A stretch of DNA of 64,000 nucleotides from Agromyces aureus (GTDB lineage Bacteria > Actinomycetota > Actinomycetes > Actinomycetales > Microbacteriaceae). The position numbers and the translations under genes are program-made. The stretch lies in assembly GCF_001660485.1 (NCBI RefSeq), contig NZ_CP013979.1, positions 310,001 to 374,000 on the forward strand. Reading direction: 5' to 3'. Positions 50,734 through 60,846 of this stretch are shown here, in pieces. The stretch's first letter is position 1, and the number at the start of each line of letters is the position of its first letter. Under the pieces are notes generated by a model. It ran no database searches and was not told where the DNA came from. It saw only the letters and a program-made list of their open reading frames with translations.

Positions 50734-52085
50734 GCACGGCGGTGCCGACCCCGCCCGTCGTGCCGCTCGCGCCGCTCGACTTCAGCGGTGAGCCGCGGTT
50801 CGCGTGGCGCGGCGTCATGCTCGACGTCGCCCGGCGGTTCCGCCCGATGCCCGAGCTGCGGCGCTTCGTCGACCTGCTCGCCGCGCACCGCATCACGGTG
50901 CTGCAGCTGCACCTGACCGACGATCAGGGCTGGCGGTTCGAGGTGCGGGCGTATCCGCGGCTCACCGAGGTCGGCGGTCGCCGCTCGGAGTCCCAGCTCG
51001 GGCACGGCCCCGACTCGACGCTCGACGGCGTGCCGCACGAGGGCTGGTACTCGCAGCGCGAGCTGCGCGAGCTCGTCGCGTATGCGGCCGCCCGCGGCAT
51101 CCGCGTGGTGCCCGAGGTCGACGTGCCGGGTCATGCCAAGGCGATCCTCGCGGCATACCCCGAGTTCGGCGTCGGCGACCCCGACGACGTGCGGGCGCGC
51201 AACGCCGAGCCGTGGACCCGCTACGGCATCAACGACGAGGTGCTGAACGTCGAGGATGCGACGATCGAGTTCGTCGCCACCGTCTTCGACGAGCTCTGCG
51301 ACGTCTTCGACGCCGACGTCGTGGGCTTCGGCGGCGACGAGGCGCAGAAGGTGCGCTGGCAGGGCGATGCCCGCACGCGGCAGCTGATGGCCGAGCGGGG
51401 CCTGGCCTCGGTCGAGGAGCTGCAGTCGTGGTTCCTCGCGCAGGTCGCCGACCGCCTGCGCGAGCGCGGGCGGCGTGCCGTCGGCTGGGACGAGATGCTC
51501 GAGGGCCGCGACCCGGCGCCCGACGCGGTCGTCGCCTCGTGGCGCGGGCCCGTCGGCGCCGAACTCGGCGCGCGCCTCGGCCACGACGTCGTGCTCTGCC
51601 CCGACCTCTGGACCTACTTCGACTACCGGCAGTCGGATGCCGCAGACGAGCCGATCCCGGTCGGCACCGTGCTCTCGCTCGAGCATGCGGCCTCGTTCGA
51701 TCCGCTCGGCGACGACGCGGCGGCGTCGGCCGCGTCATCCGTCGTGCGCGAGCGCGTGATCGGCGTGCAGGCCAACGTCTGGACCGAGCACCTCGACACC
51801 CGCGAGCGACTCGACTACGCGGTGTTCCCGCGGCTGGGGGCGTTCGCCGAGGTCGCCTGGCACGGGCACTCGCTCGACTGGGCGTCGTTCAGCTCGCGGC
51901 TTCCCGACTACCTCGCATGGCTCGAGGAGCAGGGCGTCGACTTCCGCCCGCTCGACGGCCCGCGGCCGGACCAGCAGCGACCGGGCGTTCCGGGGGTGCC
52001 GCGCGAGCGGGCGGCGCGCATCGCCGAACTCGAGGAACTCACCGCCGGTCTCGCTCCGCCGGTGCTCGATTCGTCGCGTGAGTGA
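50730..52085 (+). CDS. Family 20 beta-N-acetylhexosaminidase
   Basis: A 451-residue GH20 enzyme. It lacks the usual N-terminal GH20b domain and signal peptide, so it may act in the cytoplasm. The catalytic (beta/alpha)8 barrel begins at WRGVMLDVARRFRP, with LHLTDDQGWRFE and the catalytic Asp-Glu pair in GFGGDEAQKVRW. The C-terminus has WTEHLDTRERLDYAVFPR. GTG 50730 overlaps the proC stop. The likely role is chitin or peptidoglycan GlcNAc salvage. Confidence 0.9.
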   Translation: MSTAVPTPPVVPLAPLDFSGEPRFAWRGVMLDVARRFRPMPELRRFVDLLAAHRITVLQLHLTDDQGWRFEVRAYPRLTEVGGRRSESQLGHGPDSTLDGVPHEGWYSQRELRELVAYAAARGIRVVPEVDVPGHAKAILAAYPEFGVGDPDDVRARNAEPWTRYGINDEVLNVEDATIEFVATVFDELCDVFDADVVGFGGDEAQKVRWQGDARTRQLMAERGLASVEELQSWFLAQVADRLRERGRRAVGWDEMLEGRDPAPDAVVASWRGPVGAELGARLGHDVVLCPDLWTYFDYRQSDAADEPIPVGTVLSLEHAASFDPLGDDAAASAASSVVRERVIGVQANVWTEHLDTRERLDYAVFPRLGAFAEVAWHGHSLDWASFSSRLPDYLAWLEEQGVDFRPLDGPRPDQQRPGVPGVPRERAARIAELEELTAGLAPPVLDSSRE

Positions 52086-52096
52086 GCACGACATGA

Positions 52097-52113
52097 CCGG
52101 GCTCATCGCCCGG
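52097..52113 (+). terminator. Hairpin after the hexosaminidase
   Basis: CCGGGC-TCATC-GCCCGG, 12 nt past the stop. Without a T-run it may be a weak terminator. Confidence 0.45.
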
Positions 52114-52159
52114 ACCTGCGACGGCGTTCGATCCGGGGAAGCCCGGTCGCGTCGAGTGC

Positions 52160-52540
52160 TCAGCCCAGGATGGTCACGGACCCGCTCGCGACCTGCCAGC
52201 GCCCGTCGATGATGCGCCAGTCGCGCACCCATCGAAGGCTCACGTCGACCCATCGGCCCTCGTTCCACACCGTGGCCACGGCCGTCGTCTCGGTCGTGCC
52301 GCCCTCGGGCGTCTCGGTGGTGCGCCGGAGCGTCTCCTCGATGCGCTCGAAGCGGGTCGCGCCGGTCCGATGCGCCTCGAGGTCGGCCGCCTTGCCGACC
52401 ACCGCCCCGTCGGGGCCGGAGAAGGCGAGGTCGTCGGCGATGAGCAGGTCCAACTCGGCGAGGTCGCTCGCTCGCATGGCCGCCTGGATCGCCTCCTCGG
52501 CCTGATCGATCGTGCGTCCGGACTCGTCGCGTGCTGACAT
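52160..52540 (-). CDS. NTF2-like/DUF4440 family protein
   Basis: A 126-residue SnoaL/DUF4440-like protein. It begins MSARDESGRTIDQAEEAIQA, with the fold shown by LDLLIADDLAFSGPDGAVVGKAADLEAH, TTAVATVWNEGRWVDVSLRW and RIIDGRWQVASGSVT. It is cytoplasmic, and its function is unknown. ATG 52540 lies 6 nt from TAGCGT on the minus strand, so it is leaderless. It is convergent with the hexosaminidase. Confidence 0.82.
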   Translation of the reverse strand: MSARDESGRTIDQAEEAIQAAMRASDLAELDLLIADDLAFSGPDGAVVGKAADLEAHRTGATRFERIEETLRRTTETPEGGTTETTAVATVWNEGRWVDVSLRWVRDWRIIDGRWQVASGSVTILG

Positions 52541-52546
52541 GCACCC

Positions 52547-52552
52547 ACGCTA
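52547..52552 (-). promoter_or_regulatory. -10 box of the DUF4440-like gene (leaderless)
   Basis: TAGCGT on the minus strand, 6 nt from ATG 52540. Short tandem CGGACTCCGC and GAACGCGCG duplications follow (about 52568-52608). Confidence 0.55.
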
Positions 52553-52615
52553 CGGCGTTCGCCGCCGGACTCCGCCGGACTCCGCCGAACGCGCGGAACG
52601 CGCGGACGCCGGGCG

Positions 52616-53299
52616 TCACGGTTCGAAGCGGTACCCCATGCCCGGCTCGTTGAGGAAGTGCCGCGGCTCGGCGGGCACGGGCTCGAGCTTGCGGCGCAGC
52701 TGCGCCACGTAGAGGCGCAGGTAGCCGGCGTCGTTCGCGTGGAACGGTCCCCACACCTCGCCGAGCAGCATCTGGCGGGTGAGCAGCCGCCCGGGGTTCT
52801 TCAGGAACAGCTCGAGCAGGCGCCATTCGGTGGGCGTCAGGCGAACGGATGCCGCGTCGCCGGCGTCGCTGCGGATCGTCTTGGCCACGAGATCGACGGT
52901 GAGGTCGCCGATGCGCACCGTCGCGGCATCCGCCCCCTCGTCGGAGACCGAGCGCGCGCGTGCTCGGATGCGGGCCAGCAGCTCGTCCATGGCGAACGGT
53001 TTCGTGACGTAGTCGTCGGCGCCCGCGTCGAGTGCCTCGACCTTCTCGGCCGAGTCGGTGCGACCCGAGAGCACGAGGATCGGCACCTTCGACCACGCCC
53101 GCACCGCACGGATCACGTCGAACCCGTCGACGCGCGGCATGCCGAGGTCGAGCAGGATGAGGTCGGGGTGCGCGTTGGCGGCGAGGTCGATCGCCTCGGC
53201 GCCGTCGCGGGCGGCCACGACCTCGTAGCCGCGCGCGGCGAGCGTGATGCGCAGGGCGCGCTGCAGCTGGTCGTCGTCGTCGGCGAGGAGGATCTTCAC
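52616..53299 (-). CDS. kdpE: Response regulator KdpE
   Basis: Phosphorylated by KdpD, it activates the kdp operon at low potassium. The 227 residues have a receiver domain (about 1-118: LLADDDDQL acidic pocket, phospho-Asp in LILLDLGMP, Lys in YVTKPF) and an OmpR winged helix (about 125-227: LTPTEWRLLELFLKNPGRLLTR and DAGYLRLYVAQLRRKLE). The start GTG 53299 overlaps the kdpD stop by GTGA. It is the last gene of the operon. Confidence 0.95.
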   Translation of the reverse strand: MKILLADDDDQLQRALRITLAARGYEVVAARDGAEAIDLAANAHPDLILLDLGMPRVDGFDVIRAVRAWSKVPILVLSGRTDSAEKVEALDAGADDYVTKPFAMDELLARIRARARSVSDEGADAATVRIGDLTVDLVAKTIRSDAGDAASVRLTPTEWRLLELFLKNPGRLLTRQMLLGEVWGPFHANDAGYLRLYVAQLRRKLEPVPAEPRHFLNEPGMGYRFEP

Positions 53300-55812
53300 G
53301 GCGTCTCCCCGTGGGTCGGAGGGGCGGATGCCGCGGGCGGGCCCGCCACGGGCAGCGTCACGACCATGGTCAGCCCGCCGCCGGGGGTGTCCTCGACCTC
53401 GAGGCGGCCGCGCATGCCCTCGGCGAACCCCTTCGAGAGCGCGAGGCCGAGGCCGAGGCCGGTGTCGTTGTCGGTGTCGCCGAGGCGTTGGAAGGGCGTG
53501 AAGATCTCGTCGCGCCGCTCGACCGGAACGCCGGGTCCGCGGTCGACGACGCGCAGCTCGGACTGCTCGCGGAACGAGCTCGTCGCCACGCGCACGCGCT
53601 CGCCGGAGGGACTGTGCCGCACGGCGTTCGCGAGCAGGTTCACGACCACGCGCTGCAGCAGCACGGCGTCGGCCTGCACGGGCGCGGTGTCGTCGGCGAG
53701 GTCGAGCTCGACGTCGGCTGGGCCGAGCGCGAGCTCGTCGAGCGCGGCGAAGACCACGTCGGCCAGGTGCGTCGGGGCGAGCGAGACGCCGAGGGCGCCG
53801 GCCTGCACCCGGCTCACGTCGAGCAGGTCGGTCACGAGGGCGGAGAGCGAGTCGAGGCTCTCGGCCGCGGTGTCGAGCAGTTCGGTGCGCTCGGATGCCT
53901 CGAGCCCGAGGTCGGGGGTCCGCAGCGCGCTCACGGCGGCCGACGCCGACGTGAGGGGGCGTCGCAGGTCGTGGCCGACCGCGGCGAGCAGCGCGGAGCG
54001 CACCCGGTCGGTCTCGGCGAGCATGCCCGCGGTCGAGGCGGCCGAGGTCAGCGCGCCGTGCTCGAGCGCCTGCTCGATCTGGGTCGCGATGACCTGCAGC
54101 AGGCGCCGCTCGCCGGCCTCGAGGTCGCGGCCGTGCAGTTCGAGCACGGCGCCGCCCTCGAGCGGCACGCTCGTGACGTGGTCGTCGGGCGTCGGCTCGC
54201 CGTCGGCGACTCGGGCCGTGCCGTCGATGACGAGGCGCACGCCGCTGAGCCCGAACGCCTCGCGCGTGCGCGTGACCATGGCCTGCAGGGCGTCTTCGCC
54301 GCGCAGCACGCTGCCGGCCATGCCCGCGAGCAGCTGCGACTCGGCCGCGGCGCGCCTGGCCTCGCGCGTGCGCCTGGCGGCCTGGTCGACGACGTAGCTC
54401 ACGAGCACCGCGTTCGCGACGTAGAACACGAGTGCCAGGAACTGCCGCGGGTCGGCGATGGTGAGCGTGTGCACGGGCGCGACGAAGAGGTAGTTCAACG
54501 TGAGGCCCGACAGCACGGCCGCGAACAGCGCCGGCCAGATGCCGCCGACGAGCGCCACGACGATCACGAGCAGCTGATAGGCGAGCACGTCGCTCGTGAT
54601 CGACGCCTCGGTGTGCTGGCTCACGAGCAGCCAGCTGAGCAGCGGACCCGCGATGAGCGCGATCGCGGCGCCGGCGATCAGTCGGCGTCGGCCGAGCGAC
54701 CCGCCGAGCTTCGGCAGGGAGAACCGCGATCCGGCCGAGGCGTGCGTGACGATGTGCACGTCGATGTCGCCGGACTCGCGGATGACGGTGGCCCCGATGC
54801 CCGGCCCCGAGAGCGCGGCGGCCAGGCGCGAACGCCGGCTCACGCCGATGACGAGTTGCGTGGCATCCGACGCCTTCGCGAACTCGACGAGCGCGCGCGG
54901 CACGTCTTCGCCGACCACCTGGTGGAAGGTGCCGCCGAGCTGCTCGGCGAGCGTGCGCTGCGCATCGAGGGTTCCCGGATGCCGCGGGCGCATGCCGTCG
55001 GGATTCGTGACGTGCAGCGCGATGAGCTCGCCGCCCGACGACCGGGATGCGATGCGCGCGCCGCGCCGCAGCAGGGTCTCGCCTTCCGGGCCACCGGTGA
55101 GGGCGACGACGACGCGCTCGCGGGCCTCCCACGTGCGGTCGATGCCGTGCTCGGCGCGGTAGGCCTTCAGCGCGGAGTCGACCTCGTCGGCGAGCCAGAG
55201 CAGGGCCAGCTCGCGCAGGGCGGTGAGGTTGCCGAGGCGGAAGTAGTTCGAGAGCGCGGCGTCGATGCGCTCGGCCGGGTAGACGAGGCCGCCGGCCAGC
55301 CGGTCGCGCAGCGCCTGCGGGGCCAGGTCGACGACCTCGATCTGGTCGGCCGCCCGCAGCACCGCGTCGGGGATCGTCTCGCGCTGCGGTACGCCCGTGA
55401 TGCGCTGCACGACGTCGCCGAGCGACTCGATGTGCTGCGCGTTCACGGTCGAGATCACGTCGATGCCCGCGGCGAGCAGTTCCTCGACGTCGTTCCAGCG
55501 TTTCGGATGCCGCGAGCCCGGCGCGTTCGTATGCGCGAGTTCGTCGACCAGGGCGATCTCGGGGCGACGCGCGAGCACGGCGTCGAGGTCCATCTCGGCG
55601 AGGGCCATGCCGCGGTGCATGACGTCGTCGCGCGGCACGACCTCGAGGCCCTCGACCATCGACGCCGTGGCGCGGCGGCCGTGCGTCTCGACGAACGCGA
55701 CGACGACGTCGTGGCCCTCGGCGGCGAGGCGCTTGCCCTCCTCGAGCATCGTGTACGTCTTGCCGACGCCGGGGGCGGCGCCGAGCAGGACCCGAAGCCG
55801 CCCCTTCTTCAT
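53296..55812 (-). CDS. kdpD: Osmosensitive potassium-channel histidine kinase KdpD
   Basis: Senses potassium limitation and turgor. The 838 residues have the full layout. The KdpD domain (about 1-210) shows Walker A-like GAAPGVGKTYTMLEEG. A universal-stress-like domain runs about 220-350. Four helices (about 375-480, DUF4118) follow, then a GAF region (about 490-600). The HisKA segment has phospho-His in AAVGHDLRRPLTSASAAV near 630, and the ATPase has VVNLLANAVRHSP and TGLGLGLALSKG. ATG 55812 lies 4 nt after the kdpC stop, and the stop overlaps kdpE. Confidence 0.95.
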   Translation of the reverse strand: MKKGRLRVLLGAAPGVGKTYTMLEEGKRLAAEGHDVVVAFVETHGRRATASMVEGLEVVPRDDVMHRGMALAEMDLDAVLARRPEIALVDELAHTNAPGSRHPKRWNDVEELLAAGIDVISTVNAQHIESLGDVVQRITGVPQRETIPDAVLRAADQIEVVDLAPQALRDRLAGGLVYPAERIDAALSNYFRLGNLTALRELALLWLADEVDSALKAYRAEHGIDRTWEARERVVVALTGGPEGETLLRRGARIASRSSGGELIALHVTNPDGMRPRHPGTLDAQRTLAEQLGGTFHQVVGEDVPRALVEFAKASDATQLVIGVSRRSRLAAALSGPGIGATVIRESGDIDVHIVTHASAGSRFSLPKLGGSLGRRRLIAGAAIALIAGPLLSWLLVSQHTEASITSDVLAYQLLVIVVALVGGIWPALFAAVLSGLTLNYLFVAPVHTLTIADPRQFLALVFYVANAVLVSYVVDQAARRTREARRAAAESQLLAGMAGSVLRGEDALQAMVTRTREAFGLSGVRLVIDGTARVADGEPTPDDHVTSVPLEGGAVLELHGRDLEAGERRLLQVIATQIEQALEHGALTSAASTAGMLAETDRVRSALLAAVGHDLRRPLTSASAAVSALRTPDLGLEASERTELLDTAAESLDSLSALVTDLLDVSRVQAGALGVSLAPTHLADVVFAALDELALGPADVELDLADDTAPVQADAVLLQRVVVNLLANAVRHSPSGERVRVATSSFREQSELRVVDRGPGVPVERRDEIFTPFQRLGDTDNDTGLGLGLALSKGFAEGMRGRLEVEDTPGGGLTMVVTLPVAGPPAASAPPTHGETP

Positions 55813-55816
55813 GCGC

Positions 55817-56428
55817 CTACTCCCCGAGTGCTGCGAGGGCGAGGTTCAGCTGCAGCACGTTCACGGTCGGATCGCCCAGGTATCCGAGATCCCGTGCCTG
55901 AATCCTAGACTCCACGAGGTCGGCGACCTCGGCTTCGGGCAGGCCTCGCGCGGCGGCCACTCGGGCGACCTGCAGCCTCGCGTACTCGGGGCTGATGTGC
56001 GGGTCGAGTCCGGATGCCGAGGCGGTCAGCGCGTCGACCGGCACCTCGTCGGGCGCGACGCCGTCGAACTCGGCGACCTGTGCACGACGCTCCTCGATGG
56101 CGGCGATGAGGTCGGCGTTCTCGGGTCCGAAGTTGCTGCCGCTGGACGCGCCGCCGTCGTAGCCGTCGCCCGCGGCGCTCGGCCTGGGCTGGAACCATTC
56201 GGGCAGGGGCTCGCCCTCGGCATCCGCGAAGGACTGGCCGATGAGCGAGGAGCCGACCGCCGTGCCGGAGCCGTCGCGCTGCATCGAGCCGTTCGCCTGC
56301 GCCGGCAGCACGAGCTGGCCGATGCCGGTGATGACGAGCGTGTAGGCGATGCCCAGCACGGCCGTGAAGATGAGCATCGCGCGGAGGGCGACCCAGTGGG
56401 TGCGCGCCGTGGTGCGAGTTGAGCTCAT
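55817..56428 (-). CDS. kdpC: Potassium-transporting ATPase subunit C
   Basis: A 203-residue single-helix subunit that stabilises the KdpFABC complex. The transmembrane segment (about 17-40) is followed by the conserved VVLPAQANGS-like start, SSLIGQSFADAEGEPLPEWFQPRPSAAGDGYDGGASSGSN in parts, LTASASGLDPHISPEYARLQ and the C-terminal LGYLGDPTVNVLQLNLAL. The start is ATG 56428, 25 bp after kdpB. Confidence 0.95.
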   Translation of the reverse strand: MSSTRTTARTHWVALRAMLIFTAVLGIAYTLVITGIGQLVLPAQANGSMQRDGSGTAVGSSLIGQSFADAEGEPLPEWFQPRPSAAGDGYDGGASSGSNFGPENADLIAAIEERRAQVAEFDGVAPDEVPVDALTASASGLDPHISPEYARLQVARVAAARGLPEAEVADLVESRIQARDLGYLGDPTVNVLQLNLALAALGE

Positions 56429-56453
56429 GGTGTGATTCCTTTCGAGTCCGGGC

Positions 56454-58649
56454 CTAGAACCCGGGGATGAGGCTGACGACGAGGTCGATCAGCTTGATGC
56501 CGATGAAGGGGGCGATGATGCCGCCGAGGCCGTAGACCAGCAGGTTGCGGCTGAGGATCGACGAGGCGCCGCCCGCCCGGTACTTGACGCCGCGCAGCGC
56601 GAGCGGGATCAGGATCACGATGATGATCGCGTTGAAGATGATCGCCGAGAGGATCGCCGAGGCCGGCGAGTGCAGCTGCATGATGTTCAGCACGGCGAGC
56701 CCGGGGAAGATGCCCGCGAACATCGCCGGGATGATCGCGAAGTACTTCGCGATGTCGTTCGCGATCGAGAACGTCGTGAGTGCGCCGCGCGTGATGAGCA
56801 GCTGCTTGCCGATGCGCACGATCTCGATGAGCTTCGTCGGGTCGGAGTCGAGGTCGACCATGTTGCCGGCCTCCTTCGCGGCCGACGTGCCCGTGTTCAT
56901 CGCGACGCCGACATCGGCCTGCGCGAGCGCGGGGGCGTCGTTCGTGCCGTCGCCGGTCATGGCGACGAGGTTGCCACCGGCCTGCTCGCGCTTGATGAGC
57001 GCCATCTTGTCTTCGGGCGTGGCCTCGGCGAGGTAGTCGTCGACGCCCGCCTCGGCCGCGATGGCCTTCGCCGTGAGCGGGTTGTCGCCCGTGATCATCA
57101 CGGTGCGGATGCCCATCGCGCGCAGCTCGGCGAACCGTTCGGTGAGGCCGTCCTTCACGACGTCCTTCAGGTGCACGACGCCGAGCACGGTCGCGCTGCC
57201 GTCGGCCGAGCGCCTGGCGACCACCAGCGGGGTGCCTCCGCTGTTCGAGATGGCCTCGACCCGCTGCTCGAGCTCGTCGCGGGTCGTCCGGGTGAGGGGG
57301 GCGGATGTCTCGACCCACGCGATGACCGCGGACCCTGCGCCCTTGCGCACGACCGTGCCGTCGGCGAGGTCGAGGCCCGACATGCGGGTCTGCGCGGTGA
57401 ACGGCACGACGTCGCCGGCGGGAGCGGCGTCGAACCGTATGCCGTGCTCGGCCGCGAGATCGACGATCGAGGCGCCCTCGGGCGTCGGGTCGGCGAGCGA
57501 CGAGAGCGCGGCCGCCCGCACGAGCTCGAACGCCGGCACGCCGGGCATCGGCACGAACTCGCTCGCGCGCCGGTTGCCGTAGGTGATCGTTCCGGTCTTG
57601 TCGAGGAGCAGGGTCGTGACGTCGCCCGCCGCCTCGACCGCGCGGCCCGACATCGCGAGCACGTTGCGCTGCACGAGGCGATCCATGCCGGCGATGCCGA
57701 TGGCTGAGAGCAGCGCGCCGATGGTCGTCGGGATCAGGCAGACCAGGAGGGCGATGAGCACGGGGATGCTCGCCGGCGTCGCCGCGTACGAGGCGATCGG
57801 GTTCAGCGTGAGCGCGACGACCACGAAGACGATCGAGAGGCTCGCGAGCAGGATGTTCAGCGCGATCTCGTTCGGCGTCTTCTGGCGCGACGCGCCCTCG
57901 ACGAGGGCGATCATGCGGTCGACGAAGGTCTCGCCCGGCTTCGAGGTGATGCGCACCACGATGCGGTCCGAGAGCACCCGGGTGCCGCCGGTGACCGCCG
58001 AGCGGTCGCCACCCGACTCGCGCACGACCGGGGCCGACTCGCCCGTGATGGCCGACTCGTCGACCGAGGCGATGCCGTGCACGATGTCGCCGTCGCCCGG
58101 GATGAGCTGACCCGCCGTCACGACGACGAGGTCGCCGAGCTTCAGGTCGGCCGAGGAGACCTCTCGCAGCGGCGTGCGCTCGGCCGCGGCATCCGTCACC
58201 TCGTCGTAGGCCGTCACGACGAAGGCGGCGGTCGACGTGCGGGTCTGGCGGAGCGAGTCGGCCTGCGCCTTGCCACGGCCCTCGGCGATCGACTCGGCGA
58301 GGTTCGCGAAGAGCACGGTGAGCCAGAGCCACACGGCGATGCCCCACGTGAAGGTGGCGGGCACGGCGGTGCCGCCCGACGAACCCGGACCGCCGAGGAA
58401 CGGCTCGGCGATCGCGAGCGCCGTGGTGAACACGGCCCCGATCTCGACGATGAACATGACGGGGTTGCGCCACATGAGGCGCGGGTCGAACTTGCGGAAC
58501 GCGCCGGGTAGGGCCTGGGCGATCTGCGACGGCCCGAACGCGCCCGCCGCGCGCTTCGACGTCGAGCCGACGGGCCGCCGGTCGTGGTCGTGACCGTGAC
58601 CTTCGGCCGGTTCAGGCACCGGTTTCGGGGTGGGGGTGATGGTGGACAT
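56454..58649 (-). CDS. kdpB: Potassium-transporting P-type ATPase subunit B
   Basis: The catalytic P-type ATPase subunit, 731 residues. Phosphorylated Asp350 lies in [17 protein letters not shown] is in [10 protein letters not shown], and [18 protein letters not shown] forms the hinge. The N-terminus has a His-rich GHGHDHDRR extension before the first helix (about 60). ATG 58649 follows the kdpA stop by 3 bp. Confidence 0.96.
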   Translation of the reverse strand: MSTITPTPKPVPEPAEGHGHDHDRRPVGSTSKRAAGAFGPSQIAQALPGAFRKFDPRLMWRNPVMFIVEIGAVFTTALAIAEPFLGGPGSSGGTAVPATFTWGIAVWLWLTVLFANLAESIAEGRGKAQADSLRQTRTSTAAFVVTAYDEVTDAAAERTPLREVSSADLKLGDLVVVTAGQLIPGDGDIVHGIASVDESAITGESAPVVRESGGDRSAVTGGTRVLSDRIVVRITSKPGETFVDRMIALVEGASRQKTPNEIALNILLASLSIVFVVVALTLNPIASYAATPASIPVLIALLVCLIPTTIGALLSAIGIAGMDRLVQRNVLAMSGRAVEAAGDVTTLLLDKTGTITYGNRRASEFVPMPGVPAFELVRAAALSSLADPTPEGASIVDLAAEHGIRFDAAPAGDVVPFTAQTRMSGLDLADGTVVRKGAGSAVIAWVETSAPLTRTTRDELEQRVEAISNSGGTPLVVARRSADGSATVLGVVHLKDVVKDGLTERFAELRAMGIRTVMITGDNPLTAKAIAAEAGVDDYLAEATPEDKMALIKREQAGGNLVAMTGDGTNDAPALAQADVGVAMNTGTSAAKEAGNMVDLDSDPTKLIEIVRIGKQLLITRGALTTFSIANDIAKYFAIIPAMFAGIFPGLAVLNIMQLHSPASAILSAIIFNAIIIVILIPLALRGVKYRAGGASSILSRNLLVYGLGGIIAPFIGIKLIDLVVSLIPGF

Positions 58650-58652
58650 GGA

Positions 58653-60326
58653 TCAGTTCAGCCCTTCAGCCAGGGGACCCAGCGTGAGCACGGGGAAGTA
58701 GGTGAGCGCGGTCACGATGACCGTGACGCCCACGAGGAGGCCGACGAACTGCGGCCGATGGGTGGGCAGGGTGCCGGCGGTCGCGGGAACCTTGTCCTGC
58801 GCGGCGAGCGAGCCGGCGAGGGCGAGCACGAGCACGATCGGGATGAACCGGCCGAGCAGCATCGCCACACCGAGCGCCGTGTTGAACCACGGCGTGTTCG
58901 CCGTGAGCCCCGCGAACGCCGAGCCGTTGTTGTTCGACGCGCTCGTGAAGGCGTAGAGCACCTCGCTCATGCCGTGGATGCCGGGGTTCCAGATCGAGGT
59001 CGACTCGACGTCCTCGCGGATGCCGGGGATCGCGAACGAGAGGGCGGTGCCCGCGAGCACGAGCGTCGGCGTGACGAGGATGTACAGGCTCGCGAGCTTG
59101 ATCTCGCGCGGCCCGATCTTCTTGCCGAGGTACTCGGGGGTGCGGCCCACCAGGAGCCCCGCGATGAACACGGCGATGACGGCGAGCACGAGCATGCCGT
59201 AGAGGCCCGATCCGACGCCGCCGGGGGCGACCTCGCCGAGCATCATGTTCAGCATCGGCATCATGCCGCCGAGCGCCGTGAACGAGTCGTGCATCGAGTT
59301 GACCGCACCGGTCGACGTGAGCGTCGAGGTCGTGCCGAACAGCGTGGAGCCGAAGATGCCGAAGCGCGCCTCCTTGCCCTCCATCGCGCCGCCCGCGAGT
59401 TCGGGCGCCGTGCCGTTGCCGGCGGCCTCGAGCGCGCTCAGCGCGAACAGCGAGACCACGAAGATCGTCGCCATGACGGCGAGGATCGCGTAGCCCTGCT
59501 TGTTCGAGCCGACCATCTTGCCGAAGGTGCGCGGCAACGCGAACGGGATCGCGAGCATGAGCACGTTCTGGAACAGGCTCGTCCACGCGGTCGGATTCTC
59601 GAACGGATGCGCCGAGTTGGCGTTGAAGAAGCCGCCGCCGTTCGTGCCGAGCAGCTTGATGACCTCCTGCGAGGCGACCGGGCCGCCCGGGATCGACTGC
59701 GTGTTGCCGGCGAGCGTGGTGATCTCGGTGAAGCCGTTGACGTTCTGCACGACGCCGCCGATGACGAGCACGATCGCGCCGACCACCGAGAGCGGCAGCA
59801 GCAGCCGGAACGACCCGCGGAACAGGTCGACCCAGAAGTTGCCGATCGTGCCCGAGTTGCGACGAGCGAATCCACGCACGAGGGCCACGGCGACCGCGAT
59901 GCCGACGGCCGCAGACACGAAGTTCTGCACGGCGAGGCCCGCGAGCTGCACGGTGTAGCCCAGGGTGAGCTCGGGGGAGTACGACTGCCAGTTCGTGTTC
60001 GTCACGAACGACACGGCCGTGTTGAACGACAGGCCCTCGGGCACCGCGGGCAGTCCGAGCGAGTACGGCAGCACCGCCTGGGCGCGCTGCAGCACGTAGA
60101 CGAACAGCACGCCGACGACCGAGAACGCGAGCACGCCGCGCAGGTAGGCGGGCCACGACTGCTCGGCACGGGGGTCGATACCGATGAGCCGGTAGAGCCC
60201 GCGTTCGGCCTTCCAGTCGCGGTTGCTCGTGTAGAGGTTCGCCATGTAGTCGCCGAGGGGGCGGTAGATGAGCGCGAGGATCAGGGCGAGGGTGGCCGCC
60301 TGGAGGACGGCGAGCATCGCATCCAT
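58653..60326 (-). CDS. kdpA: Potassium-transporting ATPase subunit A
   Basis: The potassium channel-like subunit, 557 residues and ten helices, with four pore-loop repeats. The first region shows [19 protein letters not shown], and the second [21 protein letters not shown]. Later ones read [18 protein letters not shown] and [14 protein letters not shown], each with the conserved Gly of the selectivity filter. ATG 60326 shares its A with the kdpF stop (TGATG), so the two are translationally coupled. Confidence 0.96.
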   Translation of the reverse strand: MDAMLAVLQAATLALILALIYRPLGDYMANLYTSNRDWKAERGLYRLIGIDPRAEQSWPAYLRGVLAFSVVGVLFVYVLQRAQAVLPYSLGLPAVPEGLSFNTAVSFVTNTNWQSYSPELTLGYTVQLAGLAVQNFVSAAVGIAVAVALVRGFARRNSGTIGNFWVDLFRGSFRLLLPLSVVGAIVLVIGGVVQNVNGFTEITTLAGNTQSIPGGPVASQEVIKLLGTNGGGFFNANSAHPFENPTAWTSLFQNVLMLAIPFALPRTFGKMVGSNKQGYAILAVMATIFVVSLFALSALEAAGNGTAPELAGGAMEGKEARFGIFGSTLFGTTSTLTSTGAVNSMHDSFTALGGMMPMLNMMLGEVAPGGVGSGLYGMLVLAVIAVFIAGLLVGRTPEYLGKKIGPREIKLASLYILVTPTLVLAGTALSFAIPGIREDVESTSIWNPGIHGMSEVLYAFTSASNNNGSAFAGLTANTPWFNTALGVAMLLGRFIPIVLVLALAGSLAAQDKVPATAGTLPTHRPQFVGLLVGVTVIVTALTYFPVLTLGPLAEGLN

Positions 60327-60415
60327 CAGAACCGCTCGGGTCGGACGAGGGCGTACACCAGGTACACCACAGCGGCGACACCCAGCGCGGCAGCGAGGAG
60401 TTCGAAGAAGATCAT
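60326..60415 (-). CDS. kdpF: Potassium-transporting ATPase subunit F
   Basis: A 29-residue single-helix subunit ([20 protein letters not shown] with tail YALVRPERF) that stabilises the complex. The final PERF-like end is the family signature. The ribosome site AGAGGAG lies upstream of ATG 60415. The start overlaps the stop of the 46-residue gene before it by ATGA. Confidence 0.9.
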   Translation of the reverse strand: MIFFELLAAALGVAAVVYLVYALVRPERF

Positions 60416-60552
60416 CCCCGCTCCTCTCGGCCGGCCGCTTCGCGGACGGCCGAGCCTCGGGCGCGTGGGCCCAGCTTCTCGACCCCCCTGGCGATGAGGC
60501 CGACGAGGACGAACACGGCGATGATGCCGAGAATGTAGACGACGTCGAGCAC
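60412..60552 (-). CDS. 46-aa membrane protein leading the kdp operon
   Basis: A single-helix protein, [20 protein letters not shown] then [29 protein letters not shown] 60552 lies 5 nt after GGAG. The stop overlaps kdpF by ATGA, so it belongs to the operon. The basic tail is cytoplasmic if the helix is oriented by the positive-inside rule. It has the size and form of a second KdpF-like peptide, but it is not part of the described complex. Nothing more can be said. Confidence 0.7.
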   Translation of the reverse strand: MLDVVYILGIIAVFVLVGLIARGVEKLGPRARGSAVREAAGREERG

Positions 60553-60668
60553 GAAGACTCCAAGTTCGAGACGCCGCCGGCCGCGGGGGCGGCGAGCGGG
60601 CAGCGGATCGCTGCACCTGCGATGCAACACCTCGGCCGGGCGCGCGCGGCCGATCCTCACGGATCCCT

Positions 60669-60699
60669 AACGGGTCGGATGCGGCATCCGAACGGGTCG
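60669..60699. promoter_or_regulatory. Repeats upstream of the kdp operon
   Basis: AACGGGTCG occurs at 60669-60677 and 60691-60699, 22 bp apart (two helical turns), on either side of TCGGATGC-G-GCATCCGA (60675-60691). It is a candidate KdpE target, about 120-145 bp before the first gene. The gap 60553-60846 holds no gene. Confidence 0.45.
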
Positions 60700-60779
60700 C
60701 ATACGCCGCCGCCGCGAGCAGGGCCGCCGAACGTCGTGCGACCGATTTGCCGGAAGGTGTCGATTTCTCGGGGTCGATC

Positions 60780-60799
60780 TCGTCACCATGGTGTGACGA
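60780..60799. promoter_or_regulatory. Palindrome upstream of the YCII gene
   Basis: TCGTCAC-N6-GTGACGA, followed by a further CGTCACG at 60804. It is 48 bp before the gene start and may be its operator. Confidence 0.45.
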
Positions 60800-60846
60800 A
60801 CCTCGTCACGGCCCGGGAACGGGCGCCGACGCAAGGAGAGACCCCG

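Noticed and set aside
58584..60497. A 637-codon open frame opposite kdpA
   Set aside because: Low-complexity Arg/Glu/His sequence antisense to a clear kdpA; shadow frame.
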